A stretch of 64,000 nucleotides of DNA, taken from positions 35,070,560 through 35,134,559 of the forward strand of contig JARCOQ010000004.1 of NCBI GenBank assembly GCA_029207755.1. The letters are read 5' to 3'. Source of the DNA: Chamaea fasciata (taxonomy: Eukaryota; Chordata; Aves; Passeriformes; Sylviidae). Below are positions 1 to 12,879 of this stretch, piece after piece. Position 1 is the stretch's first letter, and every line of letters starts with the position of its first letter. Below the pieces are notes generated by a model. That model ran no database searches and had not been told where the DNA came from. It saw nothing but the letters and a program-made list of their open reading frames with translations. Made by a program: the position numbers and the translations under genes.

Positions 1-3000
1 ATGTTACATGACAAATCATTAAAAAACTTACTTCTGCTCTCGGCAACATAAAAATGGTGGAATTTCCTTTAAAAATGTGGACTGTCTCCCACTTACATCT
101 ACCCATGACCAATCTGCAAATACACAATATTTTGCCAGTTGCTACATGATAAAATATATTTTTGAAAGTTCTTCTGGAAATCATGCAGTATCACAAATAT
201 GTAACAGGATTGATTTTGCATAATAACTAGACTACTGGCACCATGACACTGTCTATGATTGTCCAGCCAGGGAGGCTTTACCAAAGACCTCCTGGACTAT
301 TGCAAAGGACAAGCCATTCTAGGTACAAGCAGAAACATCATCTTTTTCACTTTTTGTATGTGAAAGGGTTGAAAAACTGTTGTGGATGGGGCAGCAGTGC
401 AATTGTAGAAGGCATGAGAAATCCCGTGACACAGTATTTGCAAAGCTATGTCGGGCAAATATCTTCTTATGTTTTTAAAATTTATATAAAAGGAAAAAAT
501 CTCTGAAAAAGTGCTGACACTGACTTCTGATGTTTCTGATTCACAAACCATTGAAGACCAGGGCAGTGTTTGAGGATGTTTGCTGTACTTTTAGTCTATT
601 CCTTAGGAAAGTTATTTGGGAACTGCCAGACAGAAAATATTGCTTTGGGTCAATCCTTGATCTGATTCAGAATGTATATTCTCATGGAACACTGGAGCCC
701 TGGCGCTCATAAAATATATCATTGAGTTTGACATGGAAAACAAAACAGGACCACTATATGGTAAACTGCCAGTTCTCACTCCTATCATCCTTAATCTTCT
801 TGAATGCCCTGATAGGGCTGCTCTTCCCACATTTTTTCAGCTATCACTCTGCTACAGACCTTATCTGCAGTATCCTTCCTCAATGACAGACACTTGGAGA
901 ATTTCCAGCAAGGCAGTTTTACATCAGGATCTACTAAAATAAAACATTTAATAGGAAAATTGTTGAATATCACTGAACTTCTCAAAGTTATTTTGAAATG
1001 AACTTCCAAGAGTTTCTTTTAAATCTTCCACTTACCTTCCTCTTCAGGCTCATTTTTGTTATGAAGGAACCCCTAGACAGTGAGGAGAAAAAACTAGTTT
1101 AGTAGCTCCTCAGGGGAAAGAAAAGTTGTCATTTTATCAGGGCTTTTTTGAAAAGTCACAAATTTTCTCAAGAGTGGGAAAAAGTTTTGATACTTTGTAT
1201 CAGTATAAAGTCAAAGGAAAGGTACTTTGTAGTTTAGTAATTTCCGTGCTGTTTCAAATAAATATAAGGCAAGGAACAGTGCATATGACAAAGTAACCTC
1301 AGCTTAACTACTGTTTTCTAGTCTGATTTCCACTGATGCACTCACATAAGCAAGAGTCATAGGAAGTCCTTTTTGACTTGTGGGGAACATTTCACAACAT
1401 GTTGCTTACATGCATGTTGCTTACATGCCAAGTGCTGGTCAAGGCATAATCACCACATTCTGGAAATCAGTGCATCATGGACTTTGCTTACTATCTTGCG
1501 TGAGAAAGGAAAATAAAGAAATAGTAATGAGAGTATTCAGAATTCTCTGTATCCTCAACATTGTTACAGAAGTATCTTTGAAGAAGTAAGTAGATTTTAT
1601 GCTTAATTTTCTATGGACCTAATCATAAAAACTACAAATTACAAAGATAATGACACAAAGATTGTAATTTTGAATAAGTTAATTTTGTTTCTTTCTCCTC
1701 AGTGTATTTCTACAGAGCACATGTGTCTAAAGTCTTCTCTTCATCAACATCCAGATTATTAAATATTATTCTTATTTCAGTCTATTCTTTACATCCTATG
1801 GCCTTCAGCACAGCTGCTTTTTGATTTTACCTCATATATTTCCTTTCTGGTGACCCTGTGTAGACAGGATAGGTTTAGCAAAGGTATAAGGTAACAGGAG
1901 AAATGAAGGACCTGAAGAATGTAGTAATAGCTACCTTGACAAAGTATAAGTACAAAGGATTTTGTTTCTTTTTTTCCCTAACAGTCAAAAAAAAAAAAAA
2001 TAAAATAAAAAAATAGAGGAACCATTTGTTTTCTCTCCTCTGTCTCATCATTATTCATTCTTTTGTTCTGATTTCAGACCTAAGAGGTTTTTTCTGCCTA
2101 ATATCAAGAAAAGAAATGTTATCTGTTTCTTTCACTTTAAATTTCTAAAGCACCTCTAACACCATTGAAAATAGTTTAAGTTTCGTATGGTGTCACAGTC
2201 AACACTGAATGAGTCTGACATGTAATTATATTTGTCATAGAATATGCTATATAATACATAAGAAGATTATCAGAATTTCTTTTTAATATAAAATATGCCA
2301 CCCTAGAATCTTATACACATATGCTTGTATTCCTGTGCTCCTGTTTGGTAGGACCATGAACAGGTTTGATTAGGGTTTGGTTACCATATTTTTTGCTGAC
2401 ACTGTTAGAAATTATCTACCAGCCATTATAATTCAAAATAAAATGATGACTTAACAAATATTTCCCTAAAGTGATTGCTGCCACCACAGAACTTCTATGG
2501 GCAGCATGACTTGCCTTAGAGCTGTTCTGTGTCTTTTGCTGGCCAAGGGTCATGAGGATGATTTCAGTTTGGTCCGTATAATAAAATAAATGTTTTCTGT
2601 TACTCTAGTGTGTAGAGTAACCCATTTGCTAGAGAAGCTGGTTTTGAATGGAGATTTTCAAGAAATTTGAATTTGGCACCATATTTTCTGCTTTGTCAGA
2701 GGTGTCTAACTGAAATTCCACCAAGCAGTCAAATCAACCTTCAGTGCTATTCCATTTAAATCAACAGCAGAATCAAGCACGGTTTTCAGCAACCTGGATT
2801 TCTGAGTAAACAGGCAAACCTGAATCCTGAATGTTTTTTCCTATCCGAAGTGCTTCTCAAAAGTTCTTGGAAGTGGGGAATCTCAAACTTTCTTCAAATC
2901 TGAACAGCACTGCTTAGGTTCATTCCTAACAAAAACAAAATTAAATTTTTGTGGACATTTTAAAATTCCTTTAATTAAATCTATGCTGGAATCAGAAAAG

Positions 3001-3772
3001 CTGCAGGAAGGATAATTTTTCCATTTACAGTTTAAGTTTCACATACATTTCTGGGAATAGATGATTAATCCAACCAACATGTAAACATCAAATTTATGGC
3101 TGTATTTTTTTAATACAGAATTGATAGCAAATGTCCTAGAAGTACCTAAGAATCATTTTGGATTAATTAATCCTCTTCTAGATAATTTTGTTTTAATCCT
3201 AAATTGGTCTGCTTAAAAATTCATATATAGGATCTGTGAGATGGACAATAGCAGCATCAAAGTAAATCTAGTAAATGAGAGATGGGCCCGATCAAGAAGA
3301 AACTTCTCCACCTATTATATCTTTCTGGCAGTACTGTAAGCCATACAAACCTAAAATCAAGTGCTTGGAAACCACAAAACAGAGTAGGAAAGTTTGTGAC
3401 CTAAGTTATCATTCTAGGAATCATTACAGCAATTTCAATTACAGGCAGGATAAAACAGATAAATTGGAGATTATGCTGATGATTCCTGACCCTGCAGTCT
3501 CCCTGTGAATGATTTGTGCAGCCAATGAATGTTTGTGTGTTTGTTTCCTTGTACTATGTCTTCTCAATTCTTTTCAATTGCCTTACTATAAGCATGGCTG
3601 CAGCTCTCCCCTTACTTTGTTCCCTGATATTTTTTAACAAGACTTGCCTGCAGAATATTGGGGTGTGAATGCTGCTGCTAACATTTCAGTGTAAAAAAAT
3701 GAAGCATGTTTTGTATTTATTTTTTAAATTGCTGTGTAGCTACATTGTCACCCATCAAAACTTATTATATAT
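1..3772. other. AT-rich sequence, no gene recognised
   Basis: Both strands have stops in all frames, and the longest open frames (60-90 codons) resemble no family I know. A small tandem duplication of about 15 bases lies near 1397-1428, with the unit ATGTTGCTTACATGC twice. No transposon or RNA gene was recognised. Intergenic or intronic sequence is the simplest reading. Confidence 0.6.
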
Positions 3773-3838
3773 GCATACATACATACATACTTACATACAT
3801 ACATACATACATATATACATATAGTAGTATTATATATA
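3773..3838. repeat. (ACAT)n microsatellite with TA-rich tail
   Basis: Tandem ACAT units run from about 3773 to 3823 with one substitution (ACTTAC). A TATATA-rich stretch follows to about 3838. This is a simple sequence repeat and is likely to vary in length. Confidence 0.9.
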
Positions 3839-4263
3839 TAATAGAGATATATAGTTTTTCCCCCTACAGTCACATGTTGTAAAGCTTTGATTGACAAGAA
3901 AGTTTACCATAAAAAGATCTGATGTGTCATCAGTGTAAGACAAGCTTTTTGAATGACATCTTAATAAAGGAAATACTACACTGATCACAACAAGCAAGAG
4001 CAATAGGTCTTGTTATTTTCAAAAGACTGCATGGGGTCAGCTACTCAAAAATAGTGCCTTTGAAACGTGTCTGTGTTTCAGCACCACCTTCACTTTGGTC
4101 ATGCAGGTGTCTCACCATTTCCTTCTGGTTGGATGCCTAATCGTCTAAATGTGTTTCCAATGATTCTGTTCTTTTTGAGGTTGTTTTACCACAAGCAATT
4201 GGCAGGGTTTTTAAAACAAGAGGGCTTTGAGTGCGGCACATTTTCTAGTTTAGTTTACATCTG

Positions 4264-4267
<4 letters not shown>
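3839..4267. other. AT-rich sequence, nothing recognised
   Basis: This is unique-looking sequence between two simple repeats. No open frame resembles a known protein and no repeat family was recognised. Confidence 0.5.

Positions 4268-4300
<33 letters not shown>
4268..4300 (+). repeat. A33 homopolymer
   Basis: An uninterrupted run of 33 adenines is followed by GGAAAAAAGCCCC. A run this long could be the tail of a retroposed transcript. However, I recognise no transcript upstream, and CR1, the main avian LINE, does not leave poly-A tails. It is more likely a plain homopolymer. Confidence 0.9.
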
Positions 4301-4302
<2 letters not shown>

Positions 4303-4951
4303 AAAAAAGCCCCTTCGAATATTCTCTTTAATAAATTGAAATTTTAATGAGGACCTAAGGAACAGTTGAACAGACAGTGAACTTACATTTAAATTAGGAC
4401 TTTGAGAGCTTGGAGATTCTAACTTGGTGAACTTTAATTAAATCCCACAAGGCCATCAGGTCTGCCTCCTTAGCTCTTGATGGTGAAAGTGAGGTCTTCA
4501 AAAAGCATCCCTTGACAGTATACAAGTGGAAGGAAAAGAAAATCCTTCACCCTTTGCAACAGCATTTTATAAAGCAAGAATTCCCAAAGGAGTACCAGAA
4601 AATAGGAACAATAATGAGAGTATGAAATTGTAAAAAGCTGAGAATTATGCTTTGAGTATTAGTGTAGCAGTCTTCCTGAAATTCAGTTTTGTAATGTTTT
4701 TAAAACACCACTGTTTCTATAAATTTCAGTGGACCTGATGCTTATAGAAAGTGTCATAGGATACGCTATCATTCTAGTGGCTACTGCATTATGTTTGGCT
4801 AAAACGTAAAGGAATATTGGCTGGATATTTGACATTCTGCCTCATTTGGTAAAACATATTTGACTCTTTGGGTACTTACTACTATTTAAATAAGGATGTA
4901 GCATGCATGCTTCAAACCATAAAGTACAGGGAGGTGACTAGATGCTTTCCT
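4301..4951. other. AT-rich sequence, nothing recognised
   Basis: No gene, RNA or repeat was recognised between the A33 run and the pentanucleotide array. Confidence 0.5.
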
Positions 4952-5311
4952 GAAAAGAAAAGAAAAGAGAAGAGAAGAGAAGAGAAGAGAAGAGAAGAGA
5001 AGAGAAGAGAAGAGAAGAGAAGAGAAGAGAAGAGAAGAGAAGAGAAGAGAAGAAAAGAAAAGAAAAGAAAAGAAAAGAAAAGAAAAGAAAAGAAAAGAAA
5101 AGAAAAGAAAAGAAAAGAAAAGAAAAGAAAAGAAAAGAAAAGAAAAGAAAAGAAAGAAAAGAAAAGAAAAGAAAAGAAAAGAAAAGAAAAGAAAAGAAAA
5201 GAAAAGAAAAGAAAAGAAAAGAAAAGAAAAGAAAAGAAAAGAAAAGAAAAGAAAAGAAAAGAAAAGAAAAGAAAAGAAAAGAAAAGAAAAGAAAAGAAAA
5301 GAAAAGAAAAG

Positions 5312-5342
<31 letters not shown>

Positions 5343-5346
5343 GAAA
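4952..5346 (+). repeat. Long pentanucleotide array: (AGAAG)n then (AAAAG)n
   Basis: The array opens with three AAAAG-type units. It then runs as about 17 near-perfect GAGAA units (about 4967-5052) and switches to about 58 AAAAG units up to 5346. One unit near 5153 has lost a base (AAAG), and the last units gain extra A residues. The two sub-arrays differ by one A/G change per unit, so one motif variant probably expanded beside the other. A five-base unit passes through all three frames, and AAAAG holds no stop on either strand. This explains the long Lys/Arg/Glu-rich and Phe/Leu/Ser-rich open frames across it. Confidence 0.95.
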
Positions 5347-6179
5347 CCTAAAATCTCTCTGTCTGGTAAATTTACCATTCTTTCTGGCAAGTGTAACTTT
5401 TTCTTTGAAGACTTGTATTGAAATACCAAAGTCATACACAACATTCATCTATTAGAACTGCTAACTTATGATAAAAAGTTTTAAGTTTAACCTATTAACA
5501 CAGAAAAAATGTTTTATTTTTCTTAAGAAAATACCCCCAAAATTGAGAAACTAATGAGCTATGTGGTTTTCATGAAAATCAGGATTTATTCAGTTAGCTA
5601 TTTGTGTTTGTTACCAAGTTGTCCTTAGACATTAATTATCATTTATCTCTCAACAGACTTTGCACCATTTTTTCATTCTCACGACACTCACAGAAGACTT
5701 ATTCTGTGACAGCCTTATGGAGGATCAGTGGTAACTTTCTCGTAAACTCAGCAACTTTCTTTTTTTCTCTGAGTCTTTCATTCCCAAAGCATTAAATAAA
5801 ATCACCATTTGATTATTATTTCTATTCTGAGGTGAATTTACACAGATAATGATGCTGAACACGTGCAACTTTTCCTGTGGACGTTCCAAAGTAGTATTTT
5901 ATGGAACTGATCTAATCAAAAGACAGATACAGCCGATCTCAATGAAGTTCATTTTCATGTACAGCATGAGGCATTACAGACTTATCAAATTTATCCTAGA
6001 ATCAATTCCCTTTGATAAGATGGTATTAATTAGGGTTTAGTGACTTCACTGCATCTATATGCTCCTAATTAAGTTCCAACAAGTAAAATACAGTCCAGTA
6101 ATTCTTGGATAACAAATATATTGACAAGATCAAAACAAAGAAAAACAGAAGCATTCTTATGCTTAAAAGACTGTCATGG
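5347..6179. other. AT-rich sequence, nothing recognised
   Basis: This is unique-looking sequence with only short open frames. No repeat family was recognised. Confidence 0.5.
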
Positions 6180-7205
6180 GACCATAATTTTTCCTGAGTT
6201 GGTAGATACTCAAAAGGATCATCAGAACCCAACTCTTGGTCCTGCATAGGACTCCCAAAAAATCACACCAGTACCTGAGAGTGTTTTCCAAACACTTTTT
6301 TGAACTCTGTCAGGCTTGGTGCTGTGACCACTTCCCTGGGGACCCTGTTTCAGTGCCCAGCCACCCTCTGGATGAAGAACCTTTTCCTGATATTCAACCT
6401 AAACCTTCCCTGAGTACAACTTCTGACCAATCCCTCAGGTCTTGGTCACCACAGAGAAGACTCCCCTCTCAAGGGAGTTCCAGACTGCAATGAGGTCTCC
6501 CCTCAGGCAACTCTTTTCAAGGCTGAACCTCCAAGTGACTCCTCCTACACTTTCCACTCAAGGCTCTCCACCATCCTCATGGCCTTTCTTTGGATACTCT
6601 CTAAAACCTTGATATCTTTTTTATATTACAGTTCCCAGAACTGCCCCCAGCACTGAGGTGAGGTTGCCCCAGCTCAGAGCAGAGTGGGACAATCCCCCCC
6701 CCTGCCCAGCTGGAGATGCTGTCCCTGATGCTCCCCAGGACACGCTTGGCCCTCCTGGCTGCCAGGGCATTGCTGGCTCATGTTCACCTTGCCACTGACC
6801 AGGACCCCCAGGTCCCTTTCCATAGCACTACTCTGCAGCATCTCATTCCCCAGTCTGTCCATACATCCAGAGTTGCCCCATGCCAGGTGCAGAATCTGGC
6901 ATTTTCCCTTGTTGGACTTCATATGGGTGGTTGGGCCAGTCTTCTCATCTGTCGAGGTCTCCCTACAAGGCCTCCTTGCCTTTCTTGTGGGAGTCAAAAA
7001 CTCCTCCCACTTTAGTATCACCTGGAAACTTTGATTTTTTTCAAGTCCTACAATTAAGTCATTTATGAAGATATTGAAAAGCACAGGGCCTAAGAAGGAG
7101 CCCTGTGGAACTGCACTAGTGACGAGTCACTAGCCTGATGTAACCCTATTTACTGCAACCTTTTGCTCCCAACCTGTGAGCCAGTGCCTCACCCATTGAT
7201 GGCCT
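6180..7205 (-). mobile_element. CR1 LINE, 5'-truncated, minus strand
   Basis: Read on the minus strand, this is the 3' part of a CR1 non-LTR retrotransposon. It starts in the RT region near 7205 and ends near 6180 in a decayed CR1 3' end (GAGTTGG...GATCATC...CCAACTC on the plus strand). It carries the features expected of an avian CR1 3' half: RT C-terminal coding sequence, the post-RT region, then a short 3' UTR. The 5' end is missing, as is usual for CR1. The post-RT segment closely matches that of the plus-strand copy at 56658-58985, so both probably belong to one subfamily. Confidence 0.9.
6674..7150 (-). pseudogene. CR1 ORF2 reverse transcriptase C-terminal remnant
   Basis: On the minus strand an open frame of 136 codons begins with LFNIFINDL, the block just before the RT catalytic box. 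It later contains NKGKCQILHL and DLGVLVSGKVNMSQQCP, which are typical CR1 post-RT blocks. The catalytic box itself lies at 7017-7028 in another frame. It reads FPGD where CR1 enzymes have FADD, so both the motif and the frame are broken. The peptide ends in LQLGRGGDCPTLL, the region just before the 3' part of ORF2. This is a fossil with no expected enzyme activity. Confidence 0.85.
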
Positions 7206-8976
7206 GTTACCAGTAAGAAAAGAATCCAAATAAATGGCTTGGGACATCTGCAGTATGATTTCTCTGAAATCATGGAATATTATTTCTGTAGGATGTATTG
7301 ACTGTTGCTGTATAAAGACAGAGTGGTAAGTCCAACTCTGTGTAAATGAATGTAATTTATGAATTGTTTTCTTGTTTATTTGAACCTGCATAGCTTTCAA
7401 AGCAGTTTTTCTTTAACTCCCTGAAATACCAGAATGCAGCAATGTAAATAAACCAGCGATTATAAAAACTGAATTAGTGTAAAAAGGAATATAGCAGAAT
7501 ATGGTACTTGTTTAAACAACATAATTTAAGTGTTTAATTGAATTTATGGAGTTGCATCAGGACAAATTAGAAACAGCCCCAGTGAGAAAGGAGTATAATT
7601 TTGATATAATTAGTGTACTGAGTAATTGATTTTCTTCCTCTGAGCTGTACATTCTCTTTGAGTTTCAGCCCTGTGTTTTAGAAAAACTTAATCACTTTTA
7701 TAACCCCACATACATAATGCACAAATGTAAGTAATATTTTATGGAAGAAGATGTGTTCCTCCATCATGTACAAAATAAATGGGGAAATACTCAAAAACTT
7801 TGTATTGTACCTTTGTAGCTCCTGTCAACTGTGTGCATCAAAAGAAGATTAAAGTGCAGTATTTGTCGTTTAGCTTACTTATAAATCTAGACAGAATCAT
7901 CCCTGATGTTTTTCTCAATACACCTCTGACCTGAAAGAGTTATTGAACTATCATATACCACCTTTGTTGTTGAGTATGAGATGCAAAAGTATTGTTTTTT
8001 CATCTTTTGAGCTATTTTTTAAAATTAAAACATTGCAAAGGCTTTCATGGCTTCATTCTGAAGTGTCAGTACCCTTTCCTTGGATATAAAAGAAACCAGC
8101 TGAAATATGAAGGCACCTTTAAGGTGTTCTCTGATCAAAGATCTGCACATTTGATCAAGTGCATTAGGAGAAAAGATCCATTTTTAGGAACGTTAATGTG
8201 TTTAGCTTAAACTAACTCTGATCTAAGGCTTGTGAATTGAAAACTAGGTAAACTGTTTTTATAGAACTCTTACTCTGGTCCTTCTGAAAAATACTCTGAA
8301 TAGCTTGAATCTAATCAGACTAGTCATACTTCAGTACAGGGAATGTACATTGGTCTTGTTGAGGTTACAAACTCTACCTGCTATGCTGCAAATTAGTTTA
8401 CTTTCACAAGCATTATTTTAAAAAGTTAATTGAAAGCCCTGTGTAGTTTGTTTAAAACCAAAAAAAGTGGCAATGAATATGCCAAAATTATTAGGACTAA
8501 GTTTTGTTTGTGTTTTGGATTTTTTTTTCCTAGCAGAGAGAGAACTTATTGTCTGACATTTCTTCATTGATGTAGTTTGATATGGGCTTTTTTTCTGGGT
8601 CCAGGATGCCCGTTGGTATCAATTAATGAAAGCCCATATAGTTTAAGACCCTTCTGCTCAAGAGAGCATCTCAAACTTTATGATGTAACTACAGCATAGA
8701 CCAGAAGCCAGCAGCTCTGGGTTACAGTTACCAGTTACAGCATACTAAAACCAGAAACCCATTTTTAAAAAGGATGGATAAGCTATATGGCAGGGCATTC
8801 CTGATATGGGGGCACATTTGGATATTGTTCCCAAGGTTTCATCTGAAGCAACATGGCATATTGCTGTCTTGGAGGTTGCATGGTATATGTATGTAGAGTC
8901 TGTGTAGTAAACAAAGAGGTTTGATTATGGTGTTTTGCTGCATCTGTCTTTTTAAGGAGGTTTTTGGAAGGTACAA
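7206..8976. other. AT-rich sequence, nothing recognised
   Basis: About 1.8 kb lies between a CR1 and an LTR-like element. It has only short open frames and no repeat or RNA that I recognise. Confidence 0.5.
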
Positions 8977-9540
8977 GGTAAGAACTTTAAAAAATGCAGT
9001 TGCCTGTCTCAAAACACTGTGAAGGCCACAGCAGGAATGTGCCATGGGACAACCCACAACAGCAGGAACTTGAGAGAAGAAGGGAGAGATTTGCAACAGG
9101 AAAGTGCTAAATCCGCGCTTGGTGAGGCAGATCTGGGTAGCAACCTGATTAGTACATCCAGACAAAAATTCCCACTGCGGCAAACTATGGGAAAAGAAGC
9201 AATTCCTATAGACATTATACACATTCCAAACTATGTTGTATCTACTCCTGCAACATGCCAACTGCTTACCCAGAATTTGGACTGTATAAACGTGATACCT
9301 CTAGAAGAGCAACTCCAGGACCACCATGACTGAGAAGAGTAGAAGAAGGATTAAAGGAACACAGGTGGCGATATCTTTCTATTTAATCTATCTCTCTCTC
9401 ATTTTCTTTCTCTTCCCCCTCTTTCCTATCTGTCTACCTCTTATTTACTACTGAAAAGAATCGGTACTACTGATTGGGCATTTGGTCTTATTTCCACCTT
9501 AATTTGGGCAGAGGCATCTCTCAGTAAATGCAACTATAAC
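8977..9540 (+). mobile_element. LTR-like element, copy A (short form), probable endogenous retrovirus solo LTR
   Basis: This segment is homologous, in the same orientation, to 40667-41633. Shared blocks run in order: AAGAACTTT...GCAGTTGCCTGTCTCAAA, CATCCAGACAAAAATTCC, a TATA-like TGTATAAA, CCACCA...ACTGAGAAGA, a TCTCTC tract, and CCTTAATTTGGGCA near the right end. A TATA-like box in the middle and a pyrimidine tract plus conserved end to the right fit LTR architecture. By comparison with copy B the left end should be TGTAAGAAC, but here it reads GGTAAGAAC. Copy A lacks roughly 400 bp present in copy B between the two conserved halves. Both ends are approximate and I found no clear target-site duplication. 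Confidence 0.65.
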
Positions 9541-11860
9541 TGAAGGATGTCACTGTTTATAACAACTTTTTTTTACAGTAGGTAATTTTAGGCCTCTTAA
9601 TCTCACAATCATAATTAGTTTGTGTTTTCATTTGTCTGCAGTTTTGTGTCTTTGAAATAAAGACACTAACATATTGACATCTCTTCCCATCTTGATAGAC
9701 AGAAGATTCTTCCCAAAATGGCACTGTCTAACTGGAGACATCAAGAGGGGTAATGTTCTCCGAATGCTGTGTCTGGCTTTTTAATTTCTTTGATTGCAGT
9801 ACTGCTTTTTGGAAACCAGCAATTTTGTCTCACCATTTGACTTACCTTTTGTCAGTAATATTTAACTGAATATTAAATTTCTTCAGCAAGACATTCCAGC
9901 AAAAATAGGAATTAGGTAAGCTAACACCATTCTGCCCAGCATCTTTTCTTCTGAAGATTTTCCAATTGCTTAAAACACAGGGTAGTGTTTTGAAATGTTT
10001 TTAGTGTTTTAAAAAATGGTCAGGTTTAAATATTAGTGATGCGTAGTGTGGGTGCGTGTACGTCAAACATTCAAAAAGCTTGAGTAAATCTTTTCACTTC
10101 TCCTATAAAGTCCTCTTCATGGTATGACTGCCATCTTCCTGTAGCTTTTGTTTAGGAAGAGGATTTAGTAGTCACATTCAATTAAGCGAAAGAAGGACTT
10201 TCCATACTGAGAAAACCCTTTCAGCAGAAAATGTTCATTCAATTAAGTCCACATGAAGGTTTGGGGTGTCTCCCCACATATAGAGATCTGTATTTATGGC
10301 TCAGGACCCACTACTTCCACTGCAACTCATTGTAGTGCTGTGTGATGGTAGTGGAGGGAAAAGAGCTGATCTCTTTGGAGAGGAGTTGAAATGCCTATTC
10401 CAATAAAAAAGCTGTCCAGATGTGTTGGATTTACTTAAATTTGAATCTAAGTGTAATATTTTCACCTGACTCCTTGAAGTACTGGATCATCTTCATGAAA
10501 TTCATCAGAGTCAGATTTACAGACTATTTCCTACATTTCATTTATTAGCCACAGTTATTTTCCTCAACTTGCCAGAATATATGTTAATACAACCCACTCA
10601 TAATGAGACACGTGTAAGAACTTGTCACTCAACGTGTAGGTCTGCAGAGGATTCTCCCTTCAGGGGACTTAGTTTGCAAGATACAATTCCCTTTGTGGCT
10701 GATAATAGTGATTCTTTTCAGCAAAAAATTGATTGGAAAGGGGTAAAAAAATGGTATTCAGGATATCCCAATACACTATAGTACAAATTAAATATATCAA
10801 AAAGTGTATGATTTTGGGATGTATTTAGATAGATAGTACCAAGGACATGAACACACCAGTGTGCCTTAAAGCAGAAAGCAGCGTAAGAGTGGAAGAGTCC
10901 TAAATAATGAGATTTCAGATAATTTTTTTCTCTTGCCTGCACCACATCATGGCTTTCATTTCCCAGTTATACATCCACACATTTGGTTAAGTAACTAAAA
11001 ATGTATTCTGAATATTTTTATAACAATATTTTTCTGTTTAAAAGAAAAGACACTGCCAGACACCACCATCTGTTGTGTAGACCTACAGAATATGCATCTG
11101 ATGTCTGTGAATTGCTGTCTTTTATATCCTCTTATATAATTAAAGATTTCTGCCCTTAGTGATGCCACCTTCTCTACCTAAAGAAGACCAAGTATAAGTT
11201 TACCCAGAGTGTATTAATCATTTTCCTGCTGCTCACTGATAAGAGCAGTGCTCTGTACAGTTAAAAGCTATTAAATGTGTCTATTCAGAGGATGTTTAAA
11301 ATCCTCTGCTGAGCATTTGGCTAAAATCCAAAATTATTACCATAATACCTTCTGAAATGAGACAGAAAACATAATATATTACAATTGATAAATGCATCGT
11401 TTGTACTGTGGATTTACTTTATTTTAGAAATATACTTAAGTGTTTTGTCTTTTACACACCTTAGATTAAATTTTTAGCATATTTTGGCTAAAAATATAGG
11501 AAAAGAAACATGCATAAAGTAAAAAATAAATTATATTGCGATCAACAGAGAATGACATCTGAAAAGAAGTTTAGAAGCTGCTCTATAAATACAGTCTAAT
11601 TACGGCTCTGTAACTGTACTACAATATGTGCACACAATCTAATGGAAAAGTATTTCTACATTTTTAGAAATTAGAATGTATTTTAACCATTCCAAATTCC
11701 TCCTTCTGGGATGTTCTTCTCTGCTTCACATGTTTGTTCCTTGAGTCAGAATGAAAATTGGAGGTTACAGTCAAAATTTGTATGTCCAAATAGGCAAATC
11801 CAAAAAATTATGTTGTCTTTAAAAATTCCTTGAAATTTTCCAGTAAGTCTATTGACTGGG
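9541..11860. other. AT-rich sequence, nothing recognised
   Basis: About 2.3 kb of unique-looking sequence has only short open frames. No gene, RNA or repeat was recognised. Confidence 0.5.
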
Positions 11861-11861
11861 A

Positions 11862-11892
<31 letters not shown>

Positions 11893-12010
11893 CAAAACAA
11901 AACAAAACAAAACAAAACAAAACACAACAAACAAAACAAACAAACAAAAAAAAACAAAACAAAAAAACCCCACAACAACAACAAAAAACAACAACAACAA
12001 CAAAAAACCC
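11861..12010 (+). repeat. (AAAAC)n tract grading into (AAC)n-like sequence
   Basis: About 12 AAAAC units (11866-11925) pass into irregular AAAC, AAAAAAC and CAA-rich sequence up to about 12010. It directly abuts the outer edge of the ERVL remnant. Stop-free reading through such sequence gives the Lys/Asn/Gln/Thr-rich and Phe/Val/Cys-rich open frames seen here. Confidence 0.9.
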
Positions 12011-12295
12011 CTGTTTTTTTTTAAGAAAAGCTGCTCGTCAACCAACCCAACAGAGTGGAACCCTGAGATGAACAAAGTGTCAGACAGATGGTCTGTACCC
12101 ACACTTTTGTTCCACTGGAAGCCACACCCCTATTTCTCAGAAGTAAGAATCTTTTACTTCTGCCCCCCAGCAATGATGTTATTTAGAATAACAAGCTAGA
12201 CACACGTTCCAGTCTCCACCCCTCATGGCTACTTTGAAAAATTAACCATGTTCTTGGCCTAAAGTAGGACGTTATCCACGCCTTATTCTATACCA
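12011..12295 (-). repeat. ERVL 3' LTR piece
   Basis: On the minus strand it probably begins with TGGTATAGAATAAGG at 12295 and runs down to about 12011-12030, against the (AAAAC)n tract. The portion 12140-12290 aligns with 14565-14725, the other LTR piece. The outer boundary is uncertain because the simple tract adjoins it. A TATATACATATG-rich stretch at 12335-12362 lies just internal to it. Confidence 0.6.
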
Positions 12296-12879
12296 GTAGC
12301 CCCATGCCCAGATCTTACACCTTCCCACTATATACATATATATACATATGTACATATATCTTTTCCATTGTCAATGGTCATCCCTCTAAAATATCTGTTG
12401 AATTCATTTAGTTCATGACTGTGGGTTCTATCCATTCTAGATATCTTCCAGTGCAGGGAGGCTGCTGTGCTGTCAGGTTGTTGCAAGCTGCATCACAAGC
12501 TCATGACCGGTGTATCTAGAGCAGTCCAGACCCACTGTCCGTGGTAGTTATGGCACACAGTGCCAGTGTCATTCAGGAACCAGCAATACGTACACAGTTT
12601 GACATTACAGACTGTTCTCACTCAAAAATCAAGTTCTCTTCAGGGTACACATCTCATGTTTCTCCACCTATCTGCATTATCCACCAAGTGCACCCAGCTA
12701 TTGAGCAAAAACAGTCCCACTGATGGGTTTGTCTATGCTTGAGACAGGACTAATCCAAACAGTCTTCCCTAACATATTCTTAATATATGCCACATTGACT
12801 TTATCCCCTTCTACGGTATGTGGGGGTTTTGTTTAAGCAGGACCAGCTCAACTGGGAGGGTTAATATGAAGGAACAAGG

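Noticed and set aside
4220..4300. Possible processed retrocopy ending in A33
   Set aside because: No recognisable transcript, coding remnant or flanking duplication was seen upstream. A homopolymer explains it.
4952..5346. CRISPR-like or satellite array
   Set aside because: The unit is 5 bp with no spacers, so it is a microsatellite.
4868..5455. 195-codon plus-strand open frame and two minus-strand frames of 168-178 codons
   Set aside because: They run through the pentanucleotide array. AAAAG/GAGAA repeats contain no stops in any frame on either strand, so the frames follow from the repeat.
8839..9333. Open frames of 140, 71 and 104 codons on both strands
   Set aside because: They lie mostly in LTR copy A, and copy B does not preserve the frames.
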